From: Piper betle
Lineage: Eukaryota > Streptophyta > Magnoliopsida > Piperales > Piperaceae
Direction: 5' to 3'
Length of the DNA stretch: 64,000 bases
Assembly: GCA_033002965.1 (NCBI GenBank)
Contig: JAURVB010014763.1
Span: forward strand, 17,691-81,690
Made by a program: the position numbers and the translations under genes. The notes under the pieces were generated by a model that was given only the letters and a program-made list of their open reading frames with translations, was not told where the DNA came from and made no database searches. Positions 24,609 to 37,900 of this stretch are shown piece after piece; position 1 is the stretch's first letter; each line of letters starts with the position of its first letter.

Positions 24609-27445
24609 TGTAAAACCCGTGACTTGAGTCAGAGTTTTACATTAGCAAACTAGTCTGATTCGAGTCGAGTCAGTTTCATGATTCGCGTATTGAGTTGAGG
24701 CCAACAGTGAGTTATGAGCGAAGAGGGTCTAGTATACTTGAGTTTATGATGTTAACGTCAGAAAGATGATGAGAAATGAGTTATTAGAGTATATGACAGT
24801 ATGAAGTATTTTTTATGTATTTGATCGTAAAATTATTTTTTTGCCGAATAATGTCCTATGATACCTTATAGGTAGTTTAGGTAGGTTATTAGTTATAGAA
24901 CATGTTATTGTGATGTTATACTATGTATTATATTTTATTAGATTTTCCCCTATTTTTTAGATTTTTTAGGATTTATTACAAGTTAATTATTATTTTTGAC
25001 TCGAGTAGGAATCAAGTCAACTTTTATTTATGATATTGTCCCTGAGAACTCTCCTCGACTTTTTCTCCCCCAAACCCCGATCGCCACCCATCGCTGCCCC
25101 ATCCTTGCTGTCAATGCCGCCTTTGACCGTCGCACTGCCACCGATAGCGTCTTCGAGCCTTGCGTGTTGTCGCTGTGCCGCTGGAGCACCCCCAGCCACC
25201 GCCAGTCTCCACGACATCGAATTGCCCTGTGATAGTGCCACGCTCCATGACACCGATTCACCGCCGTCTCCGCCGCTTCGTTGCGGCCCTGCCACATACG
25301 CCTCCCCCTTTGACCCCTGATCATTTCCCCCATACCCAATGCCGCTGCCGAGGCCAACCGAGGGGGAATCGGATGACCAACCCACTGATCCCTGCCAACT
25401 CGTCGCTGCTGTTGCTGTCCTCATTGCCACGACCATTAGGTTGAGCTCATTGAGCTGGTATGACCTATAGCCCCGATTGCCTCGTCGAAAAGTCGTCGAA
25501 AAATGGCCGAAAAGTCGCTCGAAAACTGCTAGAAACTAACGAAAAACCGCCGAGAAATCAGATTCTCTTAAACTCGCCGAATCTTCCACAGAATCTATCT
25601 AGTCAAACCCGATCGAACTTCAGATGCTGTCGAGTGCCAAATTCAAGCTTGAGCCGTCCGACAAACTAGCCGTCGCCAATTGCCAACGATAGTAGGTATA
25701 ATTAACTCTGATTTAATTTCTTAAAGGTGATAATTATTAGCACAACATGTTATGATTGATGGATTGATGTATTAACTATTTTATTGTAATAAAAATATGA
25801 ATTTGCTTGATTGAATTGTATTAAAATGAATGCTTAGGAACTGATTAGGTAAACTAAATAAGTATTGTAATTTAATATAACGTAGCATAAGAAATCTTAT
25901 ATGGATTGAGATTGATGTGTGATTGATGCAAGTATGTATTGATGTGTGTGTGCTATAGGATGTGTGAATACATCATAAGCGGACATTAACTTTTACTTTG
26001 ATGTGTAGGTACGGAGTAAGAGTTTGCCGCCTAGGCGCATGGATACGATTGGAGTTTCTACCATGTCTATTTAAGACTCGCTTCTTGTCTAACTTTTATA
26101 CTTTGTCGCGTTTTATTTTAACAAGTAAGAGGACATGTCAAGTGGTGAATTTATTGTATCCCACTCCACATGGGCCATCTAGTTGTATGAGATCCCTCAA
26201 ATTTATTTTCGAAACTCAGATCCAGCTCACGATGCCTTCAAGTTTATTATATTATATTGAAATCTCTACCCGGGCCTATGTACATATAATTTTTGTATTT
26301 TTAGTGAAATCTGAGACAAGGGAAAACTGATGGCCATGTCATGAGATATGGCGTGTGTTCATCAAAATGGGCTCTGGAATTTGTGAACATTTATTCCATT
26401 CCCGAGGGATCTTAATAACTCCACTATTGAGTTCCTCAAACACGGAGAAGTATGAAGGTTTACAAGTACTGCTAAGCAGCGCATGTCTAGACTTGTAATT
26501 TCAAAGGGTACTGAAGGTGCATGCCTGAAGAGTACTCGGCCTCTATACTTAAGGCCAGAAGTGATATGAATGATGTAAAGGGCTAAAAAGAGAAAAGAAT
26601 GATTTTTTCATGCAAGGGATAGTTTAAAGTGGTCAATGAACGAAGATGAGATAGAAAAGAGACGCTCTCGCTCGAGGTCAACGACTCTTAGTTATTGCCC
26701 TTATTAGAGTTCAATGAGGAAGAGTAATAAGTTTTCATTTAACATGAGGGTTAGCTCTCTCGTGTCATTTTGTTATCAGTTATTTCTGGACTGGTAATGT
26801 TCATTATTTACGCTTTATTATATATGTAGATCAGAATTGCGAGGAATGAGTGCTATCGAAATTGCGGAGGAGTAGCACTGAAATCGCGCACACATGTACC
26901 TACCGAATGTAATTTGGTAATGATGATGTTTGTTGAACTATGTGGACGATGAAATTTAAATGCTATTTTGTAAATTGATATAAATATTTTGCATGTGAAT
27001 GAAAATGAACAAGGTGAGTTATGGAGTTCAGAGTCGGCTTTATATGATGAAGAAAGTAATGATAACTGAGAATGTAAAAAAATGCTATGTGTAGGCTGTA
27101 TTTTTTATGCTTATTAATATAAATATATATTGTTTGTTGTTAACAAGGTGACCCTTATTGCACTTTTAGGAGAAATTCTTTCCATTTTGCTTTAATAATA
27201 GCTATTTCTTTTAAAACTTTATGTTTGTTTGGTTTGTTTTATATTTGATTGTATATCATAGTATACATGTAGGACAATATTAGAACCCACACATCCTATT
27301 TATGCTTTGCATACTACATCACCATCTTGAGACACTGAAGGTAGATCTGAGTCGGCTTAATCGAATTAAGTAGATTAGTCGAACAATTCGATCGTCGATA
27401 ATATTTCTGGGTTAGTTTATGAGTGAACCGAAACAGGGTATTACA
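24609..27445 (+). mobile_element. Solo LTR, copy B of the 3-kb family
   Basis: Starts TGTAAAACCCGTGACTTGAG and ends CAGGGTATTACA. Flanks AATCC (24604-24608) and AATCT (27446-27450) form a 5-bp target duplication with one mismatch. It shares order with copy A: hairpin start, second TTGACTCGAG motif (about 24997), CpG-rich block (25030-25690), AGGTATAATTA junction, GTGTAGGTACGGAGTAAGAG block, and the CATTCCCGAGGGATC block (26396). Many CG sites have become TG/CA, so it is older than A and D. No internal coding region. Confidence 0.85.
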
Positions 27446-28486
27446 AATCTAATATAACATATCAAACCCGATTGAGCCATACAAACCACGTACTAGCTAA
27501 AAATTTGATATGATGGCCTATACGAATATTTAAAACTATGCATCAAACCCATTGCCGACAACCGGGTAGCTAGTGGTGTGATCAAGATATATGTTCGGTT
27601 CAATTTAGTTTAGCTTAGACTAGTGTTTGTTATTGAAGAGTCTAAACAAAAGCTCGGCTTGAAATTGGTAGCTTGATGAATTATGAATATAATTCATAGC
27701 TTAAGCACATGAACTTGCTAAGCTCAGTTTGAAAGTCAATACTTGATGCATTTGAGCATGATAAAATATTTAACTTGTTTTAGGTTATTTACCTAGTATC
27801 GTATTACCTGTATATTGACATCTAATATAAGATTAGGTCCTATACAGTTTTAAAGAAGTATCATTTTTTGTTAATTGATTGAACATCTTTTTAGATAAAA
27901 GGTAAATTTGAACTTAGTGGCACCATCAAAGGGCTACTTCACCTTCACTTACAATTTACTAAATTAAACACGAACTAAGCTGGAAAATGTAGAAAGAATT
28001 TCTAAGTCACTTAAGTTCGACTTGCTAAAATATGACCTGCACAAATAAAACCAAACCTAAAATAACTAATATTGAAGCATGCTTCTTTTAAAGTTGTAAA
28101 CAAGTGGAGGGCGAAGAGAGGGATGCTGGGTTCCATTACATCCCTACTCGCCGTTGAGGCTCCTTCATGATGGTGAAACAGGCCAGAACGATGCATGGTC
28201 ATATTTTTATGGTAGAACAGGAGCAACTGCGAGAGGTATGGGGTCATTTTGATATTTTTAGCCGCATTCTTGATCTGCTCAGTTCTTACACGTTGAAAAA
28301 ATTTTGAATTTGGTTTCTTCTCTTATTTCTTCGTTGATTTGTTGGTTTTTCAGTACTGTCATTTTTGTTGGCGTGATTAAAGGTTTTCTGGCGGTGCATG
28401 TAGAATTGGGTGAAAAGTTTTTGGATTAGTTTTTCAGCTAGTTTCTGCAGGTTGGATGGAAAACTTGAGATAAAAAGTTGGCTACT
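27446..28486. other. Gene-free stretch, 3' flank of the PRL1 pseudogene
   Basis: AT-rich, with no supportable gene. A small frame at 28011-28247 on the minus strand is not recognisable. Confidence 0.5.
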
Positions 28487-31400
28487 TTAGAATCTCCATA
28501 TATCCTTTGGTGGCTTGACCTTCGAAGCATAAGTCTCAGGAGTAGCTCTATCATCTTGTTTCCACATTTTTATGGTTTTGTCGGCTTCACAAGAGACAAG
28601 CCTAGAGCCTGTAATGTCATAAGACAAAGCACATATACCAGCTTCACTGTGCAGAGATCCTGAAAGAAAAAACATACTATTCATTTTATGAAGCATACCA
28701 AAATAACATTTCCTAGGGTTGTCGTTCAAAACCTGACAGTACAATAGTTTGTGCTTGCTGGAAGTTATGGCCACTTTTCCAGTCCCATAACCAAAGGCTT
28801 CCATTCTCACTTTCAACATCACTCGGATGAGAGAATTTTATTATGATAGGTCGTCCTTTTCATAGAAACTTCACAGAGGCATATAAGCAGACAATCAGAT
28901 ACAGACTACACAGTACACACAGCTCAACTTCTACTGTAAGACAAGAAACCACTCAAAGCAGCCAGAAGAGAAGGCAAAATAGAAATGATTTTCGTCACCT
29001 AAGAATGACAAAAGTGACTGCAAAAAAGCAATCTCAACTATCATGTTAATGAAGTTGTAACATTGTAAATGATGATACCTCCAGTTGCCAATAGTCCATC
29101 AGCATTGACTGCCATTGCATTGATGATTGATTTCTGTTGCAAACTGTTCAATCAAAGCACCACACAAAAGCAGAAACATGTAATATACCCTAAAACGAAC
29201 CAAAAAATAAAGCAATTGAATTTCCTAAACTATCAATTTTTTGCATTAGATCTAAACAGCTGTGCATCAGATTAAGTGAATATGTTCTTAATAAGAACTT
29301 ACAGCATGCTATGAAGGAATTCTCCCTTAGGAAGATTAAATTTCTTTACATTGTCGGCTGATGCTGCTGCAAAACTATGCCTAAAAAAAGGTATTTTATA
29401 AATATAGCGCATTCATAGGAAGAAAAATGACCTTGATAGTACTATACCAAATAAATCAGAAAATTCATATATTACATACTCTAAAAGGATGCAATGCCAT
29501 TGCCCTGACAGATTTTTTGTGATGTGTAAGTGTAGCCATTGACTTCCCTGCAAAGAAAACGGAGAACAAAATTAATTTTTGGAATAAGATCCCACACGTG
29601 GATGGGAAAAAACAATTGAAACCCAAAAAATAAAATCATGACTCTTCTTCTCTTTAATCATGTCAATTTCTCATTGCAACCAATGAAACAAATAGAGTTT
29701 GCAGGTCTTAAAATAAAATGCTAAAATGATCCCCTGAAAGCATGCAATTATTACTAAAATGTAGACCTGCTCTGAACAAATAGATGAGAGTTCCACAAAT
29801 GTTGGAGAAGATAGAGTAAAAGGCATCATAATTTGGCTTCATATTCTTCTTAAAGTTCACAAAATGTGAACAAAATATAAATTAGAGAAAAGAACATTAC
29901 AGAAAACAAATTCAAACGGCCAACAAAACAAAGATATTTCACCACGTCAACATAGAAAAGACCCAATTAGAATCTGCAGTTATTGAGTGAAAGAATAATA
30001 AACTGGAGTATCTCACTCCACCATTCCAGACTCCCATTTAAGAATTTGACTTGGTACTGAGCGAAAGAATAATGAACTAGAGTAGCTTACTCAACCGTTC
30101 CAAACTCCCGCTTAAGAATTTGACTTAACTCTAAATATGCGGATGCAATCAAAGTCCTTTGATAAATTTGTGCTAAGAACAGCTGGATCAAAGCAGTGAA
30201 GCAACGATGTGGGGAAAAAATAAAAGCTAAAAACCAGGATCACAATTATCCAATGTGAGACACAAACCATTAATTATTCTACCATAATAAGCATTACAAT
30301 ATAAAAAATAAGAAAATCCTCAATCACACAGGTAAATAAATACATAGCTCGTGTTCATGAGAAAATCCTAAAGAACTCGGTTAAAGGTAATTACTACGTC
30401 ATAGCCATCCATAAAACCTAGTATTGCTTTAAATGTATCTTAAGTAAGATGACAATGTTGTTATGCACTTCCACATAATTTAAATAAATTATCACACCAA
30501 TTGATGGGTAAAAACTGAGGAAACGGTGTTTTCATGCCCAGATAAAGTAAAAATTTAGGCCTTTGTACATATATCCCAGACCTGAAAATGCAGAAACGTG
30601 AAACATGTAAAGGAGATAAATGCTTGGCACAAAAATAATCTCAAAAGGGAAACAAATTACAATTTTTTAAAAGAATTGATGTGTAAAAAGATAAACAGCA
30701 AAATGTTTCTCTTACGTGACAGACAGAATCACGTCCACCAGTAAGCAAAATGTCAAGAGTAGGATGAATAGCTAAGCAAAAGACACCACCAAGACGTCCA
30801 TGATAAGAGCGAATAGCCTGAACAAAGATACAGTAAAATTGGAAAACTTATGGTTTTAAACAAAAAAAAAAGAACCGATTTTTACCTTAGTCTGTTCAAG
30901 ATCTCAACATTTGACTTGCTTGTCATCACCGGCAGAGAAAATATACGTGTAGTGCAGGCTCACAGCAAGAGCTGCAAAAAGAAATCATGGACAGGCCATC
31001 ACAACAACATTGAAAGAAGTATGTGAAATTTTTTCTACTATTGGGCATTAACAAACAAAGAAAAAGAATCTACCTCGAACTTGGTCAATATGACCAGTTA
31101 ATGTTAGCTTCAATTTCCCACTTGCAAGATCCTACAACTAAAAACACAAATAAATGGGAGAATTTAAAGTTACTTAATACATTAAAAAGGGAAGATAAAG
31201 AAGAGGACTCTTCAGAGCCTACAGAGGCTACTGATGTGCAAAAAATTGGACACCTTACAAGTGGCACACAAAGCCCAAGTACTAATGGTGATAAATTAGC
31301 AGAATGAAGATAAAAGTTAGCGAAACAATCATATAGTAAACATCTAAAATCAAGTGGCTTTGTTAGTTTCATCAATCCCAATTCCAATGAAATATCAGAT

Positions 31401-33286
31401 TAGTAAGTCATTGCTGAAGATTTTCTTTTCCTACTTTTAGGTTTTGTGTATCTTTGTGTTCTTGAAGTAATCAGTTACTTTGTTGGATGACCATATCCAC
31501 ATCATAAATAACAATGAAACCAAGTGAATATCTATGGATTCAATACTTAGCCATGCTGCCACCACAATAAAACGTTTCAAACATGTGGCATCTACATGTA
31601 GCAACCAATTGAACAGGAGTACATATGCTACTGGTGAAAGCATGACATGGAAAAGGTACACAAAATGTACTTATATTAAATTAAATGCAAATAATGAATC
31701 CACTCAATATGCTCCCATCAAACATGGTGAAGGAACTTTTGTAAGCACAAAGGGAAATGACTTCTTAACACAAAAAAGCATGAATTATGAAGCACAAAAG
31801 AAAATAGTTTCTCAAGGAAAAAGCTTAATAGTACGATCAGCTGATCCAGTACCAAACCAATCATTGCTTGAATTGAATGCAATTGATCTTACCCAACCGA
31901 AGTGCCCACTTATCACCTACAAAGATCAAAGATAAGTCAATAATAACTTATATAAAAACAATAAGATTATGAACATAGATTCCTTAAAATTGATTGAAAA
32001 ATAATTTTTTTAAAATAATTAAAAATAATAATAACTTGAAAGCATTTAAAAAAACATTAAAATAAGGCAACTAACCATCACTCTAGTATTGAAAGAGATT
32101 TCATTTTTGTATTCAAGGCAGCTTCATATTATAGCTTTCAGATAGACATAAGTAAAGTAACTGAATTAAATAAAATATACAGTCAGAAAAGGTCAAACAG
32201 GAATTACATGAGCAGGAGATGCATAAAACAATTGAGTTATCGTTAGGGTAATGATGTTTCTTAGTGCTGAAATTGATAATCCTAGTGATTTGATGGTAGT
32301 TATGGGAAGTTAGAGTTAGACCTTCATTGTATGTAGTGGAGATAAGTAACTCAAATTACTAGGATTATCAATAACCTCCCCAGGAAATATCATTAACTTA
32401 TCATTAACAAATGAAAACTACCATCCAATAAAAGTTTCTTCCCGATCATAATAAGGATAATGGATAGGAAAAAATAGTGCACGATAATTCTAACAAGGAG
32501 GACGCCAAACAGGACAAAGCCATCTACTTGGTGTTTCTTCCATAATAGCAGATGTAGATTGAAACCTAGACATAAAAGAGAACAGGTCACTGTGTTCTTA
32601 AGTAAGAAAATTGTCTAAAAATCAAATGTAAAATGTGTTAATTAAAAAAATTAAAAAAAGCGCTAGTAGGTTATTAAGTATGTGGCTTCATGTGCAAACA
32701 AAAGAGCAACAGTCAAACCTTTCAGATGAGTTGGAGGTATTAATCATAGAGGTCGAGGCATTTTTCCAGGATCAGATGCATCATTCCTGCAAAAATATTG
32801 CAGAGAAGGAAGGAAAACATACAATACTTCAGGTTGCATCATCGGTACAGGAACAATGGTATTTGAATTCCCATGTTTGTCTAAACCTCTATTATTTTCA
32901 GTGCCTATCATTCAACCATCAAAGCCAATTTCACCATCAACAATGCCATCTTGTACAAACCATAGGACAAAATAATAACAAACACCTTCATATCTAATTA
33001 AACAGCTTTTCTTCGAGCTCTAAAGACTTCGGTTATCTATGTATCCCACACCTAAACAAGCTCCTACTCAAATCTCTACTAAAACATTGCATGGATGTGG
33101 CACCCAGAACTTCATGCAACAAGAAGCACTAGTCCAAACTTATTAAAGGAAGAACACGGATATACCTGGAAGAGCCAATACGCCAGACGATAAAGAAGCT
33201 TTATCACCCAGAGCTCCAGTTGAACTGGGATTTCCATCAGCACATTGGCTAGATAAATCCTTCACTGCACCAAACTCAGAATTCAC
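28487..33286 (-). pseudogene. PRL1: Unprocessed pseudogene of PRL1/PLRG1 (WD40 protein)
   Basis: PRL1 (PLRG1) is a WD40 scaffold of the Prp19/NineTeen spliceosome complex. Recognisable minus-strand exons: 33166-33286 (VNSEFGAVKDL), about 32475-32560 (ETPSRW, PVWRPP), 31893-31916 (VISGHFGW), 31074-31131 (KLTLTGHIDQVRG), 30886-30971 (FSAGDDKQVKC), 30716-30817 (HPTLDILLTGGRDSVC), about 30495-30581 (LSGHENTV), 29480-29547 (HHKKSVRAMALHP), 29303-29380 (SADNVKKFNLPKGEF), 29079-29143 (INAMAVNADGLLATGG), 28733 to about 28807 (GSLWLWDWKSGHNFQQ) and 28487-28659 (CEADKTIKMWK to the stop). Introns are kept, so it is not retrocopied. Lesions: in-frame stops at 32490-32492 (Lys position), 30904-30906 (Trp) and 30555-30557; one-base frame conflicts at two exon joins (29480/29380 and 29079/28807); the WD exon with VRSVAFDP and part of another are missing, as is the N-terminal exon. 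Confidence 0.93.
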
Positions 33287-33339
33287 CTTCAATAGATGTG
33301 GAGTACACAGTCAAAATCATGCAAGATTCAAAATAGGCT

Positions 33340-33750
33340 TAAAAAGGATTTACCGATTTGATACATTGTCAATTAATTGAACATGATTTTAATAACCAAA
33401 ACCCGATTATCATTCTACTAAACCAATTAACCAGTGCTTCATCAACCATATATCATAAACTCACTTATTTAATACACAGTCAATTAATTGAACATGATGT
33501 TAAAAACCAAAACCCAATTCTCATTCTACGAAACCAATTAACCAGTGCTACATCAACCATATATCATAAAATCACTTATTTAATAGACAGTCCATTAATT
33601 GAACATGGTTTTAACAACCAAAACCCAATTCTCATTTAACAAACAACTTAATCTGCGCTTAGTCAATCATATATCACAAACCAACTTACTTAATACCCTG
33701 TCAAATTAACCGAATATAATTTTCCAAACAAAACCCAATTCTAATTCTAT
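33340..33750. repeat. Minisatellite, 111-bp unit, about 3.5 copies
   Basis: Units start near 33370, 33481 and 33592 with CAATTAATTGAACATG and contain AACCAAAACCC, ACCAATTAACCAGTGCT and ATATATCATAAA. A fourth, strongly changed unit follows. Because 111 is a multiple of three, one frame stays open and gives a repeated 37-residue string, which should not be taken for a gene. It lies upstream of the first recognisable exon of the PRL1 pseudogene. Confidence 0.9.
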
Positions 33751-33899
33751 TTCTCATTCTATTCATCAACTACATTATAAAATCAAAATGCTTTAAAAAA
33801 AGCACGGGTACACACACATAAAATTAATTTAACTAACACATAAGCTTCATAACAACAGCAAACAGTTACTTTCCAACCAAAAACAAAAGCCCAACACTC

Positions 33900-34203
33900 A
33901 TACAATCACGCATTTCACCTCACGGCCCTAGATGAATCAAAAGAAAGGACCCAACCATGGTTTGCATTTTCGCCGGAAGTCGGCGAAATTTCCGGCTGCG
34001 GTTGAGGGGGGTATGGGGAAGATGAGGATGTGCGGCGGATAGAGAGGAGGGAGGGAGGGAGGGACGAGAGGACCTGCTGCTGCCGAGCCACAACGCTTTA
34101 TCTTCCGCCATTGCTTTGCTCAGGTAGCAGTGGGGTGGGGGGGCTGGGCGGGGAAGATGGATCGCTTTGGTTATTTATCAAGAGCCGGTCCGGCAATTTG
34201 GAT
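33900..34203 (-). other. GC-rich 5' region of the PRL1 pseudogene
   Basis: A CG-rich stretch of low complexity (CTCC/GGAGG runs) at the place where the 5' end of the ancestral gene is expected. A minus-strand ATG at 34111 opens a 63-codon frame (MAEDKALW...), but it does not match the known PRL1 N terminus, so I do not call it an exon. It may be a former 5' UTR and promoter. A hAT element is inserted right beside it. Confidence 0.4.
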
Positions 34204-34940
34204 ACCATTTACAGCGGCGGGCGTAGGCGTCCGAATATGTTTGTCCGTCCGAAGTATGTTTGATCAGCTAAATATAAATATTTTTTTATCCGATCGAATG
34301 ACCAACGAGTGTCCGATATTTTATATAAACAATATAATGTTATTAACGTTTGTAAATATTATAGTTAATGAAAATTTTAATATCTAAAATAACCAAAAAT
34401 GACATACATAGAAAAAAGATAAAAGTCACTGTTATATTTAAGAATTTAAAATTATATATTCACATTAATACTTATATCAAACTACATACAATTGAATTAG
34501 CATGTTCTTAATTTTTATTACTAATTCACTGTACTTGTTCCCTCCACTTTGTTCACTTCTTTCACCAAGCAATTGTACTACACAATTTCGTTAGTATAAA
34601 CTCTTTTTGCCTTATCATCCAATTATTAATAATTATTAATTTAATATTTATTAATCTAATAAAATAATAAATATTAATCTTAAAATGAATATATGTAAAA
34701 TAAAAGATTTAATATTTATTAATTGAGAATTTTATAATCAAAGAAAGAGAGAAGATATAGAGGGCGGTAGCGGAGGTGATGGAGAGGGGTTTCGCGGCGC
34801 GCAGAGGGGTTCGGCGGCTGTGTGGAACACGACAAGGCAGGCGGTGGTGCAAAGGGGTTTCGCGGTGGTGTAGAGTGGTTTTGTGGCGTGCAGAGGGGTT
34901 TCGCGGCGGCATATAGGGCAGAAGAGTAGGTGACTCTCTA

Positions 34941-37900
34941 TGTAAAACCCGTGACTCGAGTCAGGGTTTTACGTTACCGAACCAGTCGGTTCGACCGTTG
35001 GTTCGAGTCGAGTCAATTTTATAAACCGCGTGTTGAGTCGAGGCCAGCCGTGAGTTATGAGCGATGAGAGTCAGGTGTACCTGAATATATGATGATAATG
35101 TCAAGAAGATGGTGAGAAATGAGTTATCAGAATGTATGAAAGTATGCAATATTTTTTTCATTTTTATATGTTTGATCGTAGAAATAGTTTTAGGCCGAAT
35201 AACGCATTAGGATGCGTTGGATTATATTCGTGTGGGTTATTAGTTATAGAGCATGCCATTTGGATGTTGTTATGTTTGTTTTATTTTATGAGATTTTTTT
35301 CATATTTTTCTAGATTTTTTTAGAATTTATTGCGAACTAGTTATTATTTTGACTCGAGTTAGAATCGAGTCAATACTTATTTATGATTTTGCCATTGGAG
35401 TATTTCACCTCCTTTCCTGACACTTCCCCACCCAAACCCTACCACCGACGCTCACACTGCCGCCGATCGTCGCCGCCCTGCCTTGCTGTCCCATCGTCGT
35501 GCCGCCCCGACCAACCCCGACCACCGTCTTGCCGCCACAACGCCAGAATTGCCCCACGAGCCGCGACGGTCTCCTTGTCGATTCACCACCATCTGGGTCG
35601 TGCCGCCGCCGCCGTGACCTCAACGACCACCCCTTGACCTCCCCGACATTTCCCCCTTACCTAGCACCACTGTCGAAGCCGGCCGTGGGCCTGATCGGAA
35701 CGACCGACCGCCCCGACCGAACTTGACGCTACTGCCGGCAGTCATCGCCGCCAAGGCCGCCTTGCCATCACCACCATTGGGACAAGCTCACCGAGCCGGT
35801 GCTAACCCTTACCCCTGATTGCCCCGCCGGAACAGTTGCCAGAAAACCGCCGAAGTCGCCAAAAATTTGGATTCACTGAAATTCGTCGAAAATCACCTGA
35901 TCTTCCGCCGAATCCCCCGATTGAACCCTATCGAACTTCGGACGCCATAGGGTGCCGAATTCGAGCCACGAATCACACGAGGTATAATTTATTTTAACTT
36001 AATTATTTAAAAGTATTAATTATTAGAATTGCATGCTAGGATTGGTGAATTGCGTGTTATAATTATATGTATAAGTGTAGAATTGATTAAGGATAAAATA
36101 TGAAATTTGTTTGATTGATCGGTGCTAAAAATGGAGGCTAAGAAACTAATTAGGGTAACTAGGTAATGATTATGATTTAATGCAAACTAACCTAAGTAGA
36201 TTCGCTAGAATTGAGGTTGATGTGTGTTGATTGATGTGTGATGGATGTATGTGTGATATAGGATGTATGACTACATCATGTGTAACACCCCAAATCCGGT
36301 CCACGCTCATGAACCGAACTGGCATGTTACAGGCCCCGGTTAGGTCTGCTAACCCGAACCTAACTCCTGCGGATCCAATCTCGGCGTCTTAAGATGAAGA
36401 TACGATCCATCATGAATGAATAAATGCGCAAAATCCTAACATGGTACTACATGAATGACATGCAATTCAAAATACACACCAATACAATCATGACAAAATC
36501 ATGAAAATTCTGAAATAAAACAGACAGAGTCTCCCCTAAAAGTGCAATTAGGGTCCACCCTGTCAAAATAATATATTACAATATATATAAGCATATATCA
36601 ACAATTTCATTCACACATAATCTAATATACTATATACTCATTCTGGAACTTGGGCTACACTTCAACTGCGCACTCTGATCACATTTTGCCTGCTGCTATC
36701 TGTCTTGATCATTTCATTTCATATCATATCATCATGCCTCAAACATTTAATCATAGTCATTCACAAAATAATAACATAATAATACAATATTAAACATTCA
36801 AAAATCTAACATGTGTGTGCACAAGACCTCATTGCTCCTCCGTCCAAGCTGGCTCATCCATCTCGTGCTTATCACCTACATATATATAAGAAAAACGTCA
36901 GTAACAAGCGTTACTGGTCCGGAAAATAAAATAACTATAACAAACTGGCTATGAGAGCAAACTCTCATCTGAAAGAAAACCATATACTTCCTCAAGAACA
37001 CTCTGAAGGGCACTACTGAGGAGCCACTGGGCTGCAGACCCGGTAGCATCCCGAACTTACTGCTCTGCTGCTGGTACTGTGCTACTCTCAGCACTTCTTT
37101 TTCAGTACTTCTCGTGAAACTTTATCCTAAGCCCTCTCCTTACCTCCATATTTCTCCTGGCCTTGAGCACGAAGGCCGAGTACTCTCAGGCAGTCGCCTT
37201 TAGTACCCTTTGAACCACAAGTCCGGACATGCGCTGTACTAAACAGTACCCGTAAACCTCCACGTTCTCCGGGTGTGAGGAACTCAAACGCGGAGTTGTC
37301 AGGATCCCTCGGGAATGGAACAGTCCGCTGGCACTAATCCAGAGCCCGCTTTGACTGTCACGGCATCCTCTGCATGGTACGTGCAGTCGGTTTCTCCATC
37401 TCTCGTCTCACTGAAAACTCGATAAAACTATATATATAGGCCTGGGAAGGGATTCATATAATAGGCCCGAAGGCAACTTGTGGTGGATCTTGTTTTCGAA
37501 ATCATCCTCGAGGGATCTCATCCTCGAGGGGTTATTAATCCGGAAATATTCGATTAAATGGCCCGAGTTAAGTGGGATCCAATAAAACGCCACTTAACCC
37601 GCCCTGCAATAATAAAATAAACATACAATGGAAGAGCGTAAAACAAGACGAGTCCTAAACGGACCTGGTAGAAGCTCCGAGCGTGTCATCGCGCCTAGGC
37701 GGCGAGCTCCTATTCCGTACCTACACATCAAAACTAAATACTAACGCCCGCTAACTAAATGATGCATCAAACTCAACACAATTAAACACAGAATCATCAT
37801 CAAAATAACCATCAAATAATTATAAGAGTAAATAATCCTAACTCAACTACTCATACCATATTTTATTCTGTTCTTCTAAGTTGCATCATACTAGATTAAC

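Noticed and set aside
33358..33639. 93-codon frame with 37-residue repeats
   Set aside because: Product of the 111-bp minisatellite in a pseudogene region; no start context or domain.
33920..34111. First exon of PRL1 starting at MAEDKALW
   Set aside because: The sequence does not resemble the conserved PRL1 N terminus and has no convincing donor site in frame.
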